A stretch of DNA of 6,772 nt from Pseudomonadota bacterium (GTDB lineage Bacteria > Pseudomonadota > Alphaproteobacteria > Rhizobiales > Xanthobacteraceae), in the NCBI GenBank assembly GCA_023432845.1, contig JAEZEY010000187.1:1-6772 (forward strand), read 5' to 3'. Of the stretch, positions 1 to 6,068 are shown one piece after another. Positions within the stretch are counted from its first letter, which is position 1; each line of letters opens with the position of its first letter. The notes beneath the pieces were generated by a model. That model saw only the letters and a list, made by a program, of their open reading frames with translations, was not told the origin of the DNA and searched no databases. The position numbers were made by a program, and so were the translations under genes.

Positions 1-20
1 CACAGTTCACCGTTGGCTAT

Positions 21-36
21 GCCCGCCTTGGCGGGC
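21..36. terminator. Short GC-rich hairpin downstream of the DUF2336 gene
   Basis: A perfect dyad lies here: GCCCGCC at 21-27, loop TT, GGCGGGC at 30-36. It sits 14 bases past the stop codon of the minus-strand DUF2336 gene. On the minus strand no T-run follows it (ATAGCC follows), so it is at best a weak intrinsic terminator or a 3'-end stabilising hairpin. It could also belong to a gene beyond the left edge. The rest of 1-49 shows nothing else. Confidence 0.4.
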
Positions 37-49
37 TTGACGACCAGCC

Positions 50-1258
50 TCACGCCACCATGCGCGCATATTCAATCTGCGGCTGCGGCGTATAGACCTG
101 CGGCACGTAGGCTTGCGGATCGTAGGCGACCAGGTCGTCGCAGAACATGCGCGCTTCCTCGCGCGCCGCTTCGACCGCGAACCGCCGCAACAGCGCCAGC
201 AACGAGGCCATGTCATCGCGACGCTCGGCGGCGCAGGCATGGAGCACATGTTCGACCATGCGACGCTTGAGCCGCGCCACGCCGCCGGTCTCGCCGACCA
301 GGATGCCGTCGCGCAGCGCGGCGATGGCTTCGCGAAATGCCGGATAGGCGACGTCCGGCAGGCCGGCCTTGGTGTAGATCGCGCGGAAACCGGAAATGTG
401 CCTGTCGTGGATGTAAGCTGAGACGCGGTCGATCGGCACGCCGGTGAGTTCGGCGATCGCCTCTTCGAACAGCACGACATTGCCGGACAACAGCGCGCGC
501 AGGATCATGCCGGCGGTCAGCTGTCCGCTCTGGCGCAGGTGACGCAGCAGTTCGGCCATCTCGTCGTACGGAGTCTCGGCGGCAAGTGCGACGGTCGCCT
601 TCTCGCAGGCCTCGCGTGCGGCGTGTTCGGCGTGCTCGGAGCCGAGCCAGTGACGCGCCGTGACGAAGCCCGCCAAAGTCTGCGACAGCTTGGCGAGCAG
701 CGCCTGGCGCGATGCCATTGGCAGGTCGTGGCGCGCCATCAGATTTTCGCGGATCGGCGCCAGATGTCCAAACCGTTCGATGAGGCGGTCAAGTGAAAAC
801 AGCGCAATGTCGGCGTCTGGATTTTCCAGCAGCGCCAGGCAGGCCTGCGCGCAGCCGACTTCGGCGATGGCGGCTGCGACCGGCGACGACAGCAGCACAC
901 GCGAAGCGATCGCCACTTGCGATTCCGGCTGCGCGGTCGCGAACAGATCGACAAGATCCTCGTCGCTGAGCAGCGGCGAGCGCGACAGCACAGGAATGGC
1001 AACTTCGGGCTGATCGGCGGCCAGCGCATGCACGACGATGGGCGGCGCCTTCTGCGCCGACGCGAAGACCTGCGCCAACGCGCCGCGCACAAGCGGCGAC
1101 GGATCGTCGAGCAGCATGATCATCGCGCCTTCGGCGGCGGATAGATCGTCGGCGGACAGATCGGAATGGAGATAAGCGCGAGCCAGCGCGGAGGTTGCCT
1201 CGGCACGCTCGCCGGGCGCGGCATTACGCAGCCACTGCAGGAACTGACGAACAATCAT
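50..1258 (-). CDS. DUF2336 domain-containing protein (HEAT-like helical protein)
   Basis: The encoded protein has 402 residues, and its function is not established. It is almost entirely amphipathic helix. Residues about 40-200 read as HEAT-like helical pairs (for example DDPSPLVRGALAQVF at 51-65). Residues about 230-370 match what I recognise as the DUF2336 core, with LRALLSGNVVLFEEAIAEL near 253-271, then GVPIDRV and FRAIYTKAGLP at 291-301. There is no signal peptide or membrane segment, so it is probably a cytoplasmic scaffold or interaction protein. The tail (about 379-400) is rich in Pro, Gln and Tyr, with repeated PQxY-like steps. I chose the ATG at 1258 over an in-frame TTG at 1294, because the protein then begins MIVRQFLQWL. 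Neither start has a strong Shine-Dalgarno sequence. The gene follows the transglycosylase gene in the same direction after 146 bp that hold two CtrA-like motifs. The family call is confident; no role can be read from sequence. Confidence 0.85.
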   Translation of the reverse strand: MIVRQFLQWLRNAAPGERAEATSALARAYLHSDLSADDLSAAEGAMIMLLDDPSPLVRGALAQVFASAQKAPPIVVHALAADQPEVAIPVLSRSPLLSDEDLVDLFATAQPESQVAIASRVLLSSPVAAAIAEVGCAQACLALLENPDADIALFSLDRLIERFGHLAPIRENLMARHDLPMASRQALLAKLSQTLAGFVTARHWLGSEHAEHAAREACEKATVALAAETPYDEMAELLRHLRQSGQLTAGMILRALLSGNVVLFEEAIAELTGVPIDRVSAYIHDRHISGFRAIYTKAGLPDVAYPAFREAIAALRDGILVGETGGVARLKRRMVEHVLHACAAERRDDMASLLALLRRFAVEAAREEARMFCDDLVAYDPQAYVPQVYTPQPQIEYARMVA

Positions 1259-1325
1259 GACACGACCAGACGCTACAAACACTCGCCAGCACAATGGCGA
1301 ACGCTGCGATCCTAGCCGGCGACAC

Positions 1326-1340
1326 TTAATAAAGCGTTCA
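1326..1340. promoter_or_regulatory. CtrA-like site 1 upstream of the DUF2336 gene
   Basis: On the plus strand this reads TTAA-TAAAGCG-TTCA, one mismatch from the alphaproteobacterial CtrA consensus TTAA-N7-TTAA. It lies 68 bases upstream of the DUF2336 ATG. The spacer and second half (AAAGCGTTCA) resemble the site at 2580-2594 (GAAGCGTTAA). It is a motif match only; no binding is shown. Confidence 0.35.
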
Positions 1341-1349
1341 CCATAGGTA

Positions 1350-1364
1350 TTGACGAGAGATTAA
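1350..1364. promoter_or_regulatory. CtrA-like site 2 upstream of the DUF2336 gene
   Basis: On the plus strand this reads TTGA-CGAGAGA-TTAA, followed by C. It is one mismatch from TTAA-N7-TTAA(C). It begins exactly 24 bp after site 1, so the two would lie on roughly similar DNA faces. The tandem arrangement makes a regulatory role more likely than a single match would. It is still motif evidence only. Confidence 0.35.
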
Positions 1365-1368
1365 CGAC

Positions 1369-1390
1369 GATCCGGCGGAAAGCGCCGATC
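1369..1390 (-). terminator. Possible terminator hairpin after the transglycosylase gene
   Basis: GATC(C)GGCG at 1369-1377 pairs with CGCCGATC at 1383-1390, with one bulged C and a short GAAAG loop. The hairpin starts 14 bases past the stop codon of the minus-strand transglycosylase gene. Only a broken T-tract (GTCGTTAATCTC) follows on the minus strand. It could be a weak intrinsic terminator, or an attenuating or stabilising hairpin between the two genes. Confidence 0.4.
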
Positions 1391-1404
1391 TTTCAACACG
1401 CGCG

Positions 1405-2487
1405 TCAGCCGCGCCCGGTGAACAGGCCGCGCACATTGGCGGCGCGATCGGTGAAGAGATCAAGTCCGCGGGCGCGCTGATCGACGCCTGCCGCGACATC
1501 GGCTGGCGCGATGCCGGGCGCGGACAAGGCCGTAGTGTCGGCCGGGTCCGTATCGGACCATAGTGAAGTCACCCGGCGGCTCACCCCGCCGCGCTCGGCG
1601 TCGCTGAACATCGCCGCGAACAAAGGCCGCGACGACTGCGGCGGTGGGCGATCGTCCGCGGCTGCGAGCGCCTGCGTCATGCCGGCGGTGTCGGGCACTC
1701 TGACCGGCGCAGCAAGTGCGCGCGGCACCGCGGCAACCGCATCGGGAAGCTGCGCCACGTTCACCGGCGTCACGATATGGCCGGTAAACGGCGCAGGGTT
1801 TGCCGTTTCGATGGGCGCCGGCGGCCGCTCGACCTCCTGCACCAGCGCCAGTCGGGTGTTGTCGAACTTGGCGGTGAGCCGGTCGTAGACTTCGGTCACC
1901 GTGCGGGCGGAGCCATCGCGGTTGTAGAAGATCGGCCGGTTGGCGGCCGCCGCCGCCGGAAACATCGCCGCGGCGTTGGCGTTGCCGCGCGAGTTGACGG
2001 CATTGATCAGGCGCCCTGCGCCTTGCGGCCCGAGGAAATGTGCGGCGTAGAGTTCACCTTCCGTCGGCACCTTTCCGGTAACAGCGGTGAGGTGGGCAGC
2101 GTTGGTGCGCGCCAGCGCGCCCGCCATCATGGCGCTCATCGCCGGATCGTGACGCAGCTTGAGGATTTCCGACCGCATCGCCGGATCGGCGACCTCGTAG
2201 CGGCCGCTGGCGGTGCGGGTGATGGCGTCGGCGTATTGCCCCATGCCGAGCGCCGCGCCGTCCTGCTTGACGGTGGCGAGCCAGGTCTGGTCGATGAACT
2301 GGTAAAGTCCCTTGGCCGACGAGGTTGCGGCCTGCGCCTTCGGGTTCAGGCTCGATTCGATCCGCGCCGTGGTGAGCAGATACTGGAAGCTGATGCCGGT
2401 CGATTCCGCAGCCTTGCTGATCGCGCCGCTGATCTGCGGTGCGATGCCAGTGCCGGCGACGCTGGACGCGGCGCGATCGACAGCCAT
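1405..2487 (-). CDS. Lytic transglycosylase (SLT) domain protein with long disordered tail
   Basis: A 360-residue protein with a soluble lytic transglycosylase domain, which cleaves the MurNAc-GlcNAc bond of peptidoglycan. The fold is seen at residues about 15-160. The catalytic Glu is E44 in RIESSLNP, followed by the SLT signature GLYQFI at 60-65 with W69. AAHFLGPQGA at 148-157 is the third conserved motif. Residues about 200-360 are rich in Pro, Ala and Asp, contain no recognisable domain and look disordered. No hydrophobic signal peptide is visible: the N-terminus is MAVDRAASSVAG. In-frame codons upstream include no ATG, GTG or TTG for at least about 25 codons. Export must therefore use another route, perhaps the flagellar secretion system as for rod-associated muramidases; that is inference. 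The ATG start has GAGGG seven bases upstream. The DUF2336 gene follows on the same strand. The SLT call is firm; the flagellar link is only a guess. Confidence 0.85.
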   Translation of the reverse strand: MAVDRAASSVAGTGIAPQISGAISKAAESTGISFQYLLTTARIESSLNPKAQAATSSAKGLYQFIDQTWLATVKQDGAALGMGQYADAITRTASGRYEVADPAMRSEILKLRHDPAMSAMMAGALARTNAAHLTAVTGKVPTEGELYAAHFLGPQGAGRLINAVNSRGNANAAAMFPAAAAANRPIFYNRDGSARTVTEVYDRLTAKFDNTRLALVQEVERPPAPIETANPAPFTGHIVTPVNVAQLPDAVAAVPRALAAPVRVPDTAGMTQALAAADDRPPPQSSRPLFAAMFSDAERGGVSRRVTSLWSDTDPADTTALSAPGIAPADVAAGVDQRARGLDLFTDRAANVRGLFTGRG

Positions 2488-2488
2488 C

Positions 2489-2525
2489 GGGTTGCCCTCG
2501 GGGTTGCCGGCTGCGAAAAGCCGGC
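2489..2525 (-). promoter_or_regulatory. Leader hairpin and paired repeats at the transglycosylase start
   Basis: On the minus strand a perfect 7-bp hairpin (arms at 2519-2525 and 2506-2512, GCCGGCT/AGCCGGC, 6-base loop) sits just upstream of the ribosome binding site of the transglycosylase gene. Next come two copies of GGCAACCC (plus-strand GGGTTGCC at 2501-2508 and 2489-2496) with the Shine-Dalgarno-like GAGGG between and overlapping them. The second copy ends one base before the ATG. The arrangement could tune translation initiation, but this is inferred from symmetry alone. Confidence 0.35.
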
Positions 2526-2579
2526 TTCTAAACGGCCAACAGGGCGGGAACTGCTCCTGTAGACCTTGGGTAATTATGG

Positions 2580-2594
2580 TAAACGAAGCGTTAA
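2580..2594. promoter_or_regulatory. CtrA-like site between the transglycosylase and MaoC genes
   Basis: On the plus strand this reads TAAA-CGAAGCG-TTAA, followed by C. It is one mismatch from TTAA-N7-TTAA(C) and lies in an AT-rich island (about 2570-2595) within the divergent intergenic region. It is 93 bp from the transglycosylase ATG and 69 bp from the MaoC ATG, so it could serve either gene. Its likeness to the sites ahead of the DUF2336 gene favours the transglycosylase side. Confidence 0.35.
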
Positions 2595-2651
2595 CGGCGG
2601 GCGTGCCGGGTTACCGACCGAACGCTGAGAAGCGAAAAAGCGAGAAACTGC

Positions 2652-2655
2652 GGAG
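2652..2655 (+). promoter_or_regulatory. Ribosome binding site of the MaoC-like gene
   Basis: GGAG lies eight bases before the ATG at 2664, at the end of a purine-rich leader (about 2625-2660). It supports the chosen start. Confidence 0.6.
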
Positions 2656-2663
2656 AACGGACT

Positions 2664-3146
2664 ATGGCGGAAACAGTGCAACGGCATAAGCGCGGCGGGC
2701 TCTATTTCGAGGACATGGAGGTCGGCAAGCTCTACGAGCACCGCTACAGCCGCACCGTGACGCAGATGGACAACATGTTGTTTTCCAACATGACTCTCAA
2801 TCCGCAGCCGCTCCACATCGACCGCCACTTCTGCGAGACCGAGACCGAATTCGGCCAGCCGCTGATGAATTCGCTATTCACGCTCGGCCTGATGATCGGC
2901 ATCCAAGTGTCGGACATGACGGTCGGCACCACCATCGCCAATCTCGGCATGACCGACGTGCGTTTCCCCAATCCGCTGTTCGAAGGCGATACCGTCACCT
3001 GCCAGACCACGGTCAAGAGCAAGCGCGAATCGAAATCTCGCGACAACGCCGGCATCGTCGAATTCCACCATCAGGCCTTCAAGCAGGACGGCACTTTGGT
3101 GGCGGAGTGCCACCGCAACGCCTTCATCATCAAGCGGCCGAAATAA
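2664..3146 (+). CDS. MaoC-like hotdog-fold acyl-CoA (de)hydratase
   Basis: A 160-residue, single-hotdog MaoC-family protein. It probably adds water to, or removes it from, a CoA thioester in the cytoplasm, most likely as a dimer. The hydratase-2 motif [ST]GDxNPLH aligns without gaps to TLNPQPLH at residues 44-51. His51 is kept, but the usual catalytic Asp position is Asn46 and the usual Asn is Gln48. The rest of the fold is typical: an entry strand GLYFEDMEVGKLYEH (12-26), a central helix around FGQPLMNSLFTLGLMIGI, and strands VRFPNPLFEGDTV and GIVEFHHQAF. The CitE-like lyase gene lies downstream on the same strand. That pairing resembles itaconate degradation, where a MaoC-like hydratase makes citramalyl-CoA for a CitE-like lyase. 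Mesaconyl-CoA or methylmalyl-CoA chemistry is equally possible. The family is secure; the substrate is inferred from the neighbour. Confidence 0.85.
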   Translation: MAETVQRHKRGGLYFEDMEVGKLYEHRYSRTVTQMDNMLFSNMTLNPQPLHIDRHFCETETEFGQPLMNSLFTLGLMIGIQVSDMTVGTTIANLGMTDVRFPNPLFEGDTVTCQTTVKSKRESKSRDNAGIVEFHHQAFKQDGTLVAECHRNAFIIKRPK

Positions 3147-3155
3147 AACCAGCGG

Positions 3156-3257
3156 CCTCATGGTTCGAGGCGCCGCGCTTTGCGCGGCTTCTCACCATGA
3201 GGTTCAACAATCTTCATCCTGAAGCGCGGCCGCAAGGTTGCATCTCGAAGGATGAGG
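3156..3257. repeat. Palindromic intergenic repeat (BIME/RPE-like) between MaoC and CitE genes
   Basis: Two stem-loops lie side by side. The first has CCTCATGGT at 3156-3164 pairing perfectly with ACCATGAGG at 3194-3202, and an inner stem GCCGCGC/GCGCGGC (3172-3178/3182-3188) closed by TTT. The second has CTTCATCCT at 3212-3220 pairing with AGGATGAGG at 3249-3257, with one G-T wobble. The outer ends are also inverted copies of each other: CCTCAT-NN-TTCGAG starts at 3156, and its reverse complement ends at 3257. From memory, this matches a dispersed intergenic element common in Bradyrhizobium and Rhodopseudomonas-type genomes. It fills almost the whole gap between the two genes and stops three bases before the CitE ribosome binding site. 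It may affect mRNA stability or processing between the two cistrons. Confidence 0.75.
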
Positions 3258-3259
3258 CC

Positions 3260-3265
3260 AAGGAG
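3260..3265 (+). promoter_or_regulatory. Ribosome binding site deciding the CitE-like gene start
   Basis: AAGGAG lies ten bases before the ATG at 3276. It favours that start over the in-frame ATG at 3252, which sits inside the arm of the palindromic repeat and would add eight residues foreign to the family. Confidence 0.75.
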
Positions 3266-3275
3266 TCCTATCGAC

Positions 3276-4145
3276 ATGCGCTCTCTCCTCTTCGTCCCGG
3301 CCGATGCCGGCGCCAAGCTCGACAAGGCGATGACCTCCGGCGCCGATGCCGTGATCATCGATCTGGAAGATTCCATCTCGCCCGAGCGCAAGCCGGCGGC
3401 GCGCGAGGCCGCGCGGGATTATCTCAAGGCGCACACCGGCAAGGCGGAGCGCCCGCGCCTGTTCGTGCGCATCAATGGCCTCGATACCGGCATGACCGAT
3501 GCCGATCTCGAAGCCATCGTGCCCGGCAAGCCGGACGCGGTGCTGTTTCCGAAAGCCGAAGGCGGCGCGAGCGTCATCCACCTTGACGCCAAACTCACCG
3601 CGCAGGAAGCCATCGCCGGCGTCGCAGAGGGCTCGATCAAGATCCTCGCCCAGAACGTCGAGTCGGCGGCTGGGCTTTTCCTCGCCGGCACCTTCAAGGA
3701 TGTCAGCCCGCGGCTCATCGGCATGACCTGGGGTCCGGAGGATCTCTCCGCCGAACTCGGCGCGGAGTCGAACCGCGACGACAAGGGCTTTCTCACCGAG
3801 CCTTATCGCTTTGCCCGTTCGGTCTGCCTGTTCGGCGCGGCGGCGGCCAAGCTGCCCGCCATCGAGACGGTTTATGTCGATTTCCGCAATTCTGAAGGCC
3901 TGCGTCAGGACACGATCGAAGCACGCCGCGATGGCTTCACCGGACGGCTTGCCATTCATCCGGCGCAGGTGCCGGTGATCAATGAAGTGTTCACGCCGAC
4001 GGCCGAGCAGATCGACAAGGCGAAGGCGATCATCGCCGCTTTCGCCGCCAATCCCGGCGCCGGCGCCATCGGCATCGACGGCAAGATGTTCGACCGGCCG
4101 CACCTCATTCGCGCGCAACGGCTGCTGGGGCAGGCTGGCACCTAG
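3276..4145 (+). CDS. CitE-like HpcH/HpaI-family acyl-CoA lyase (citramalyl-/malyl-CoA lyase type)
   Basis: A 289-residue TIM-barrel C-C lyase related to the citrate lyase beta subunit. It is Mg-dependent and splits a 3-hydroxyacyl-CoA into acetyl-CoA plus an oxoacid. Family landmarks appear in order: RSLLFVPAD at 2-10, IIDLEDSI at 27-34, R65 in FVRING, FPKAEGG at 91-97, metal ligand E129 in VESAAG, metal ligand D156 in WGPEDLSAELG, IHPAQV at 227-232, and the C-terminal IDGKMFDRPH lid motif. No CitD or CitF partner is present, so this is a free-standing lyase acting on a CoA ester rather than part of citrate lyase. With the MaoC-like hydratase upstream, (S)-citramalyl-CoA lyase or L-malyl-/beta-methylmalyl-CoA lyase is most likely. 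The length is normal for stand-alone CitE-like enzymes. The gene is convergent with the radical SAM gene, leaving 53 bp between the stops. Substrate choice cannot be settled from sequence by eye. Confidence 0.87.
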   Translation: MRSLLFVPADAGAKLDKAMTSGADAVIIDLEDSISPERKPAAREAARDYLKAHTGKAERPRLFVRINGLDTGMTDADLEAIVPGKPDAVLFPKAEGGASVIHLDAKLTAQEAIAGVAEGSIKILAQNVESAAGLFLAGTFKDVSPRLIGMTWGPEDLSAELGAESNRDDKGFLTEPYRFARSVCLFGAAAAKLPAIETVYVDFRNSEGLRQDTIEARRDGFTGRLAIHPAQVPVINEVFTPTAEQIDKAKAIIAAFAANPGAGAIGIDGKMFDRPHLIRAQRLLGQAGT

Positions 4146-4198
4146 TCGTCATCCCCGGCCCGCGGTCTCCGGCTGCACCTTGGAATGAAGAGCCTGCG

Positions 4199-6016
4199 CT
4201 ACTCCGCCGGCTCCGCCGCGATTGGCTGGTGCAAGTGCCCGTGCTGCGCGTCCTTGATGTGCTTGGCGCGCGCCACATAGGCCTGCGCCGCGCCGGTATT
4301 GAACAATTCGTGCGTCTCGAGTTCGTCGTCCAGGACCGGTGTCATGGCGAGGTCGGTGTAGGCGTAACGCTGCGGGTCCTTCTTGATACGCAAGTAAATG
4401 CGACGCAGCTTCAGATATAGCGCGGCCCAACGGACGAGCCGACTCACCACGCTGCCGTAGTGTTTCGGATAGAACAGCCAAACCGGCTCGACCGGCATGC
4501 CCGGCCGGCGGTCTCTCCGGTAACGCCGGCGCAGGAAGCCGCCCTCGAGCGGATGAATGTGCTCGATGTTGATCGAGCCGGTGAACCACGAGATCAGGAA
4601 CAGCGCGTTCGAGGCGTTGGCTTTCGTCGATGCCACCCGCCGCAAGATCGTTTCGATGTGGTCGATGGTGTAATAGCGCTGCCAGGCATCCTTGTAGGCG
4701 CGATCCCAGTCCTCGCGCGACATCTTCGGATGCGGCGTGCAAATATGGTTGAGGTCGTATTTGTTGAGATCGGGATCGAGCCAGGCGCCGGCCTTCCTGA
4801 GCTTGAGATGGTCCTCAGAGCCCGGCAGCGGAGTAAGATAGAAGAATTCCAACAGATCGACCGGCAATTCGCGCTTGATCACATCGATGTCGCGCATGAT
4901 CGAGTCGTAGGTATCGCCAGGAAAGCCGAGGATGTAGCCTGCGTAGGTGATGACGCCCGCCTTCTTCCAGGCGAGCAGCATGGTGCGGTATTCGGTGATC
5001 TTGTTCTGCCGTTTCTTGGCGCCGAGCAGATTGTCCGGGTTGATGTTCTCCAGCCCGATGAAGACGCGCCGGACGCCGGCGCGGGCCGCCTTTTCGACGA
5101 AATTCGGCAATTTGTGGCACAAAGTATCGACCTGGATAATGAATCCCAGATTGAACTTCTCCACCTCGCGCAGGTAGATGATGCGATCGAGGATCGCTTC
5201 CCAATCCTTGTTGCGCGCGAAATTATCGTCGGTGATGAAGAAGGATCGCAGGCCCTGCGCATAGTTGACGCGTACGATATGCTCGATGTCGTCGGGCGAG
5301 CGGCGGCGTGATTTGCGCCCCTGCACGTTAATGATGGTGCAGAACGAGCATTGATAAGGACAGCCCCGGCCCGCGTCGAACGACGTCGTGCGGCCGGCCG
5401 TGCGCTGCGCGCGCTCGGCCGCCATCAGCGGGATCGGCGTGCCCTCGATACCGGGCAAATCGTCCATGTAGTTGTAGAGCGGCTTCAGCGTACCGGCGAA
5501 GGCGTCGCGCAGCACCTGCTCCAGCCGGCCTTCGGCTTCGCCGGCAAACAGCGACACGCCCATCGCCTTGGCGCGGTCGAGATCGGCGTCCTCGCCGTTC
5601 AGCATTGCCAGCACACCGGAGACGTGGAAGCCGCCGATACCCACCTGAATGCCGCGATCGCGCAGCGGCTTCGCCAGATCAAGCGCACGCGAGAACTGGT
5701 TCGATTGCACGCCAGCGAGCATGACCATCCCGGCGCCGGCGTCCTCGATCATCGCCGCGATGCGCTCGGGCCGGATGCGGGTGTTGGTCTCATCGAACGC
5801 ATGAATCTCGATGGCGACGTCGTCACCAAGAATGCGGCGCTCGGCGCAGTCTTTCGCTAGTCCATACAAGGAAGCGAGCGAATTCGATGGGATCGGTGAG
5901 CGCAGCCATTGAATGACGTAACCGTCATCGTCGTAATGCGACGGCTTCACCAGCACCAGGCAAAATCGCCGTGGCGGCTCGCCGGACTTCAACGCCGTGA
6001 CACGATCCGTCGCCAT
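4199..6016 (-). CDS. B12-binding-type radical SAM enzyme, substrate unknown
   Basis: A 605-residue protein. Residues about 17-180 look like a cobalamin-binding Rossmann domain (VLVKPSHYDDDG at 21-32, GIGGFHVSG at 126-134), but no DxHxxG cobalt-ligand motif is seen. The radical SAM core follows at about 210-430: the 4Fe-4S motif CPYQCSFC has C219, C223 and C226. FITDDNFARN (260-269), IGLENI (320-325) and ILGFPGDTYDS (362-372) are further core motifs. Residues 450-605 are an uncharacterised tail, basic and aromatic around 495-552 and His-rich near 586-596. The layout is that of the class containing BchE and hopanoid-type enzymes, which use SAM radicals for methylation or ring chemistry. An in-frame TAA immediately precedes the ATG, so no longer start exists. 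No Shine-Dalgarno sequence is seen (TTTTTAAATG). It is apparently a single-gene unit between a dadA-like gene and a convergent lyase gene. No neighbour suggests a substrate. Confidence 0.88.
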   Translation of the reverse strand: MATDRVTALKSGEPPRRFCLVLVKPSHYDDDGYVIQWLRSPIPSNSLASLYGLAKDCAERRILGDDVAIEIHAFDETNTRIRPERIAAMIEDAGAGMVMLAGVQSNQFSRALDLAKPLRDRGIQVGIGGFHVSGVLAMLNGEDADLDRAKAMGVSLFAGEAEGRLEQVLRDAFAGTLKPLYNYMDDLPGIEGTPIPLMAAERAQRTAGRTTSFDAGRGCPYQCSFCTIINVQGRKSRRRSPDDIEHIVRVNYAQGLRSFFITDDNFARNKDWEAILDRIIYLREVEKFNLGFIIQVDTLCHKLPNFVEKAARAGVRRVFIGLENINPDNLLGAKKRQNKITEYRTMLLAWKKAGVITYAGYILGFPGDTYDSIMRDIDVIKRELPVDLLEFFYLTPLPGSEDHLKLRKAGAWLDPDLNKYDLNHICTPHPKMSREDWDRAYKDAWQRYYTIDHIETILRRVASTKANASNALFLISWFTGSINIEHIHPLEGGFLRRRYRRDRRPGMPVEPVWLFYPKHYGSVVSRLVRWAALYLKLRRIYLRIKKDPQRYAYTDLAMTPVLDDELETHELFNTGAAQAYVARAKHIKDAQHGHLHQPIAAEPAE

Positions 6017-6068
6017 TTAAAAAGTGTAACAGCATCGACGTGGGCGGCAAGGCGATCAGCGGCCAAGT

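Noticed and set aside
1259..1294. TTG at 1294 as the start of the DUF2336 gene
   Set aside because: It is a rare start codon, without a ribosome binding site, and the 12 extra residues do not resemble the family's start.
1777..2562. Plus-strand open frame of 261 codons opposite the transglycosylase gene
   Set aside because: It is very Arg/Gly-rich and antisense to the catalytic motifs of the SLT domain, and no family was recognised.
3252..3275. Upstream ATG at 3252 as the start of the CitE-like gene
   Set aside because: It lies inside the palindromic repeat arm, has no ribosome binding site of its own, and would add residues that do not match the usual RSLLFVPA N-terminus.
3204..4118. Long minus-strand open frame (304 codons) opposite the CitE-like gene
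   Set aside because: Its translation shows no family motif and is rich in Arg, Gly and Ala, as expected for the antisense of a high-GC gene. The plus strand carries all the conserved CitE motifs.
4146..4198. Bidirectional terminator between the convergent CitE-like and radical SAM genes
   Set aside because: I found no clean stem with a T-run in these 53 bases; TCGTCATCCCCGGCC looks like a worn repeat fragment, but is too short to support.
4460..5311. Plus-strand open frame of 283 codons opposite the radical SAM gene
   Set aside because: It is antisense to the clearly conserved radical SAM core; the translation has no recognisable domain and no convincing ribosome binding site.
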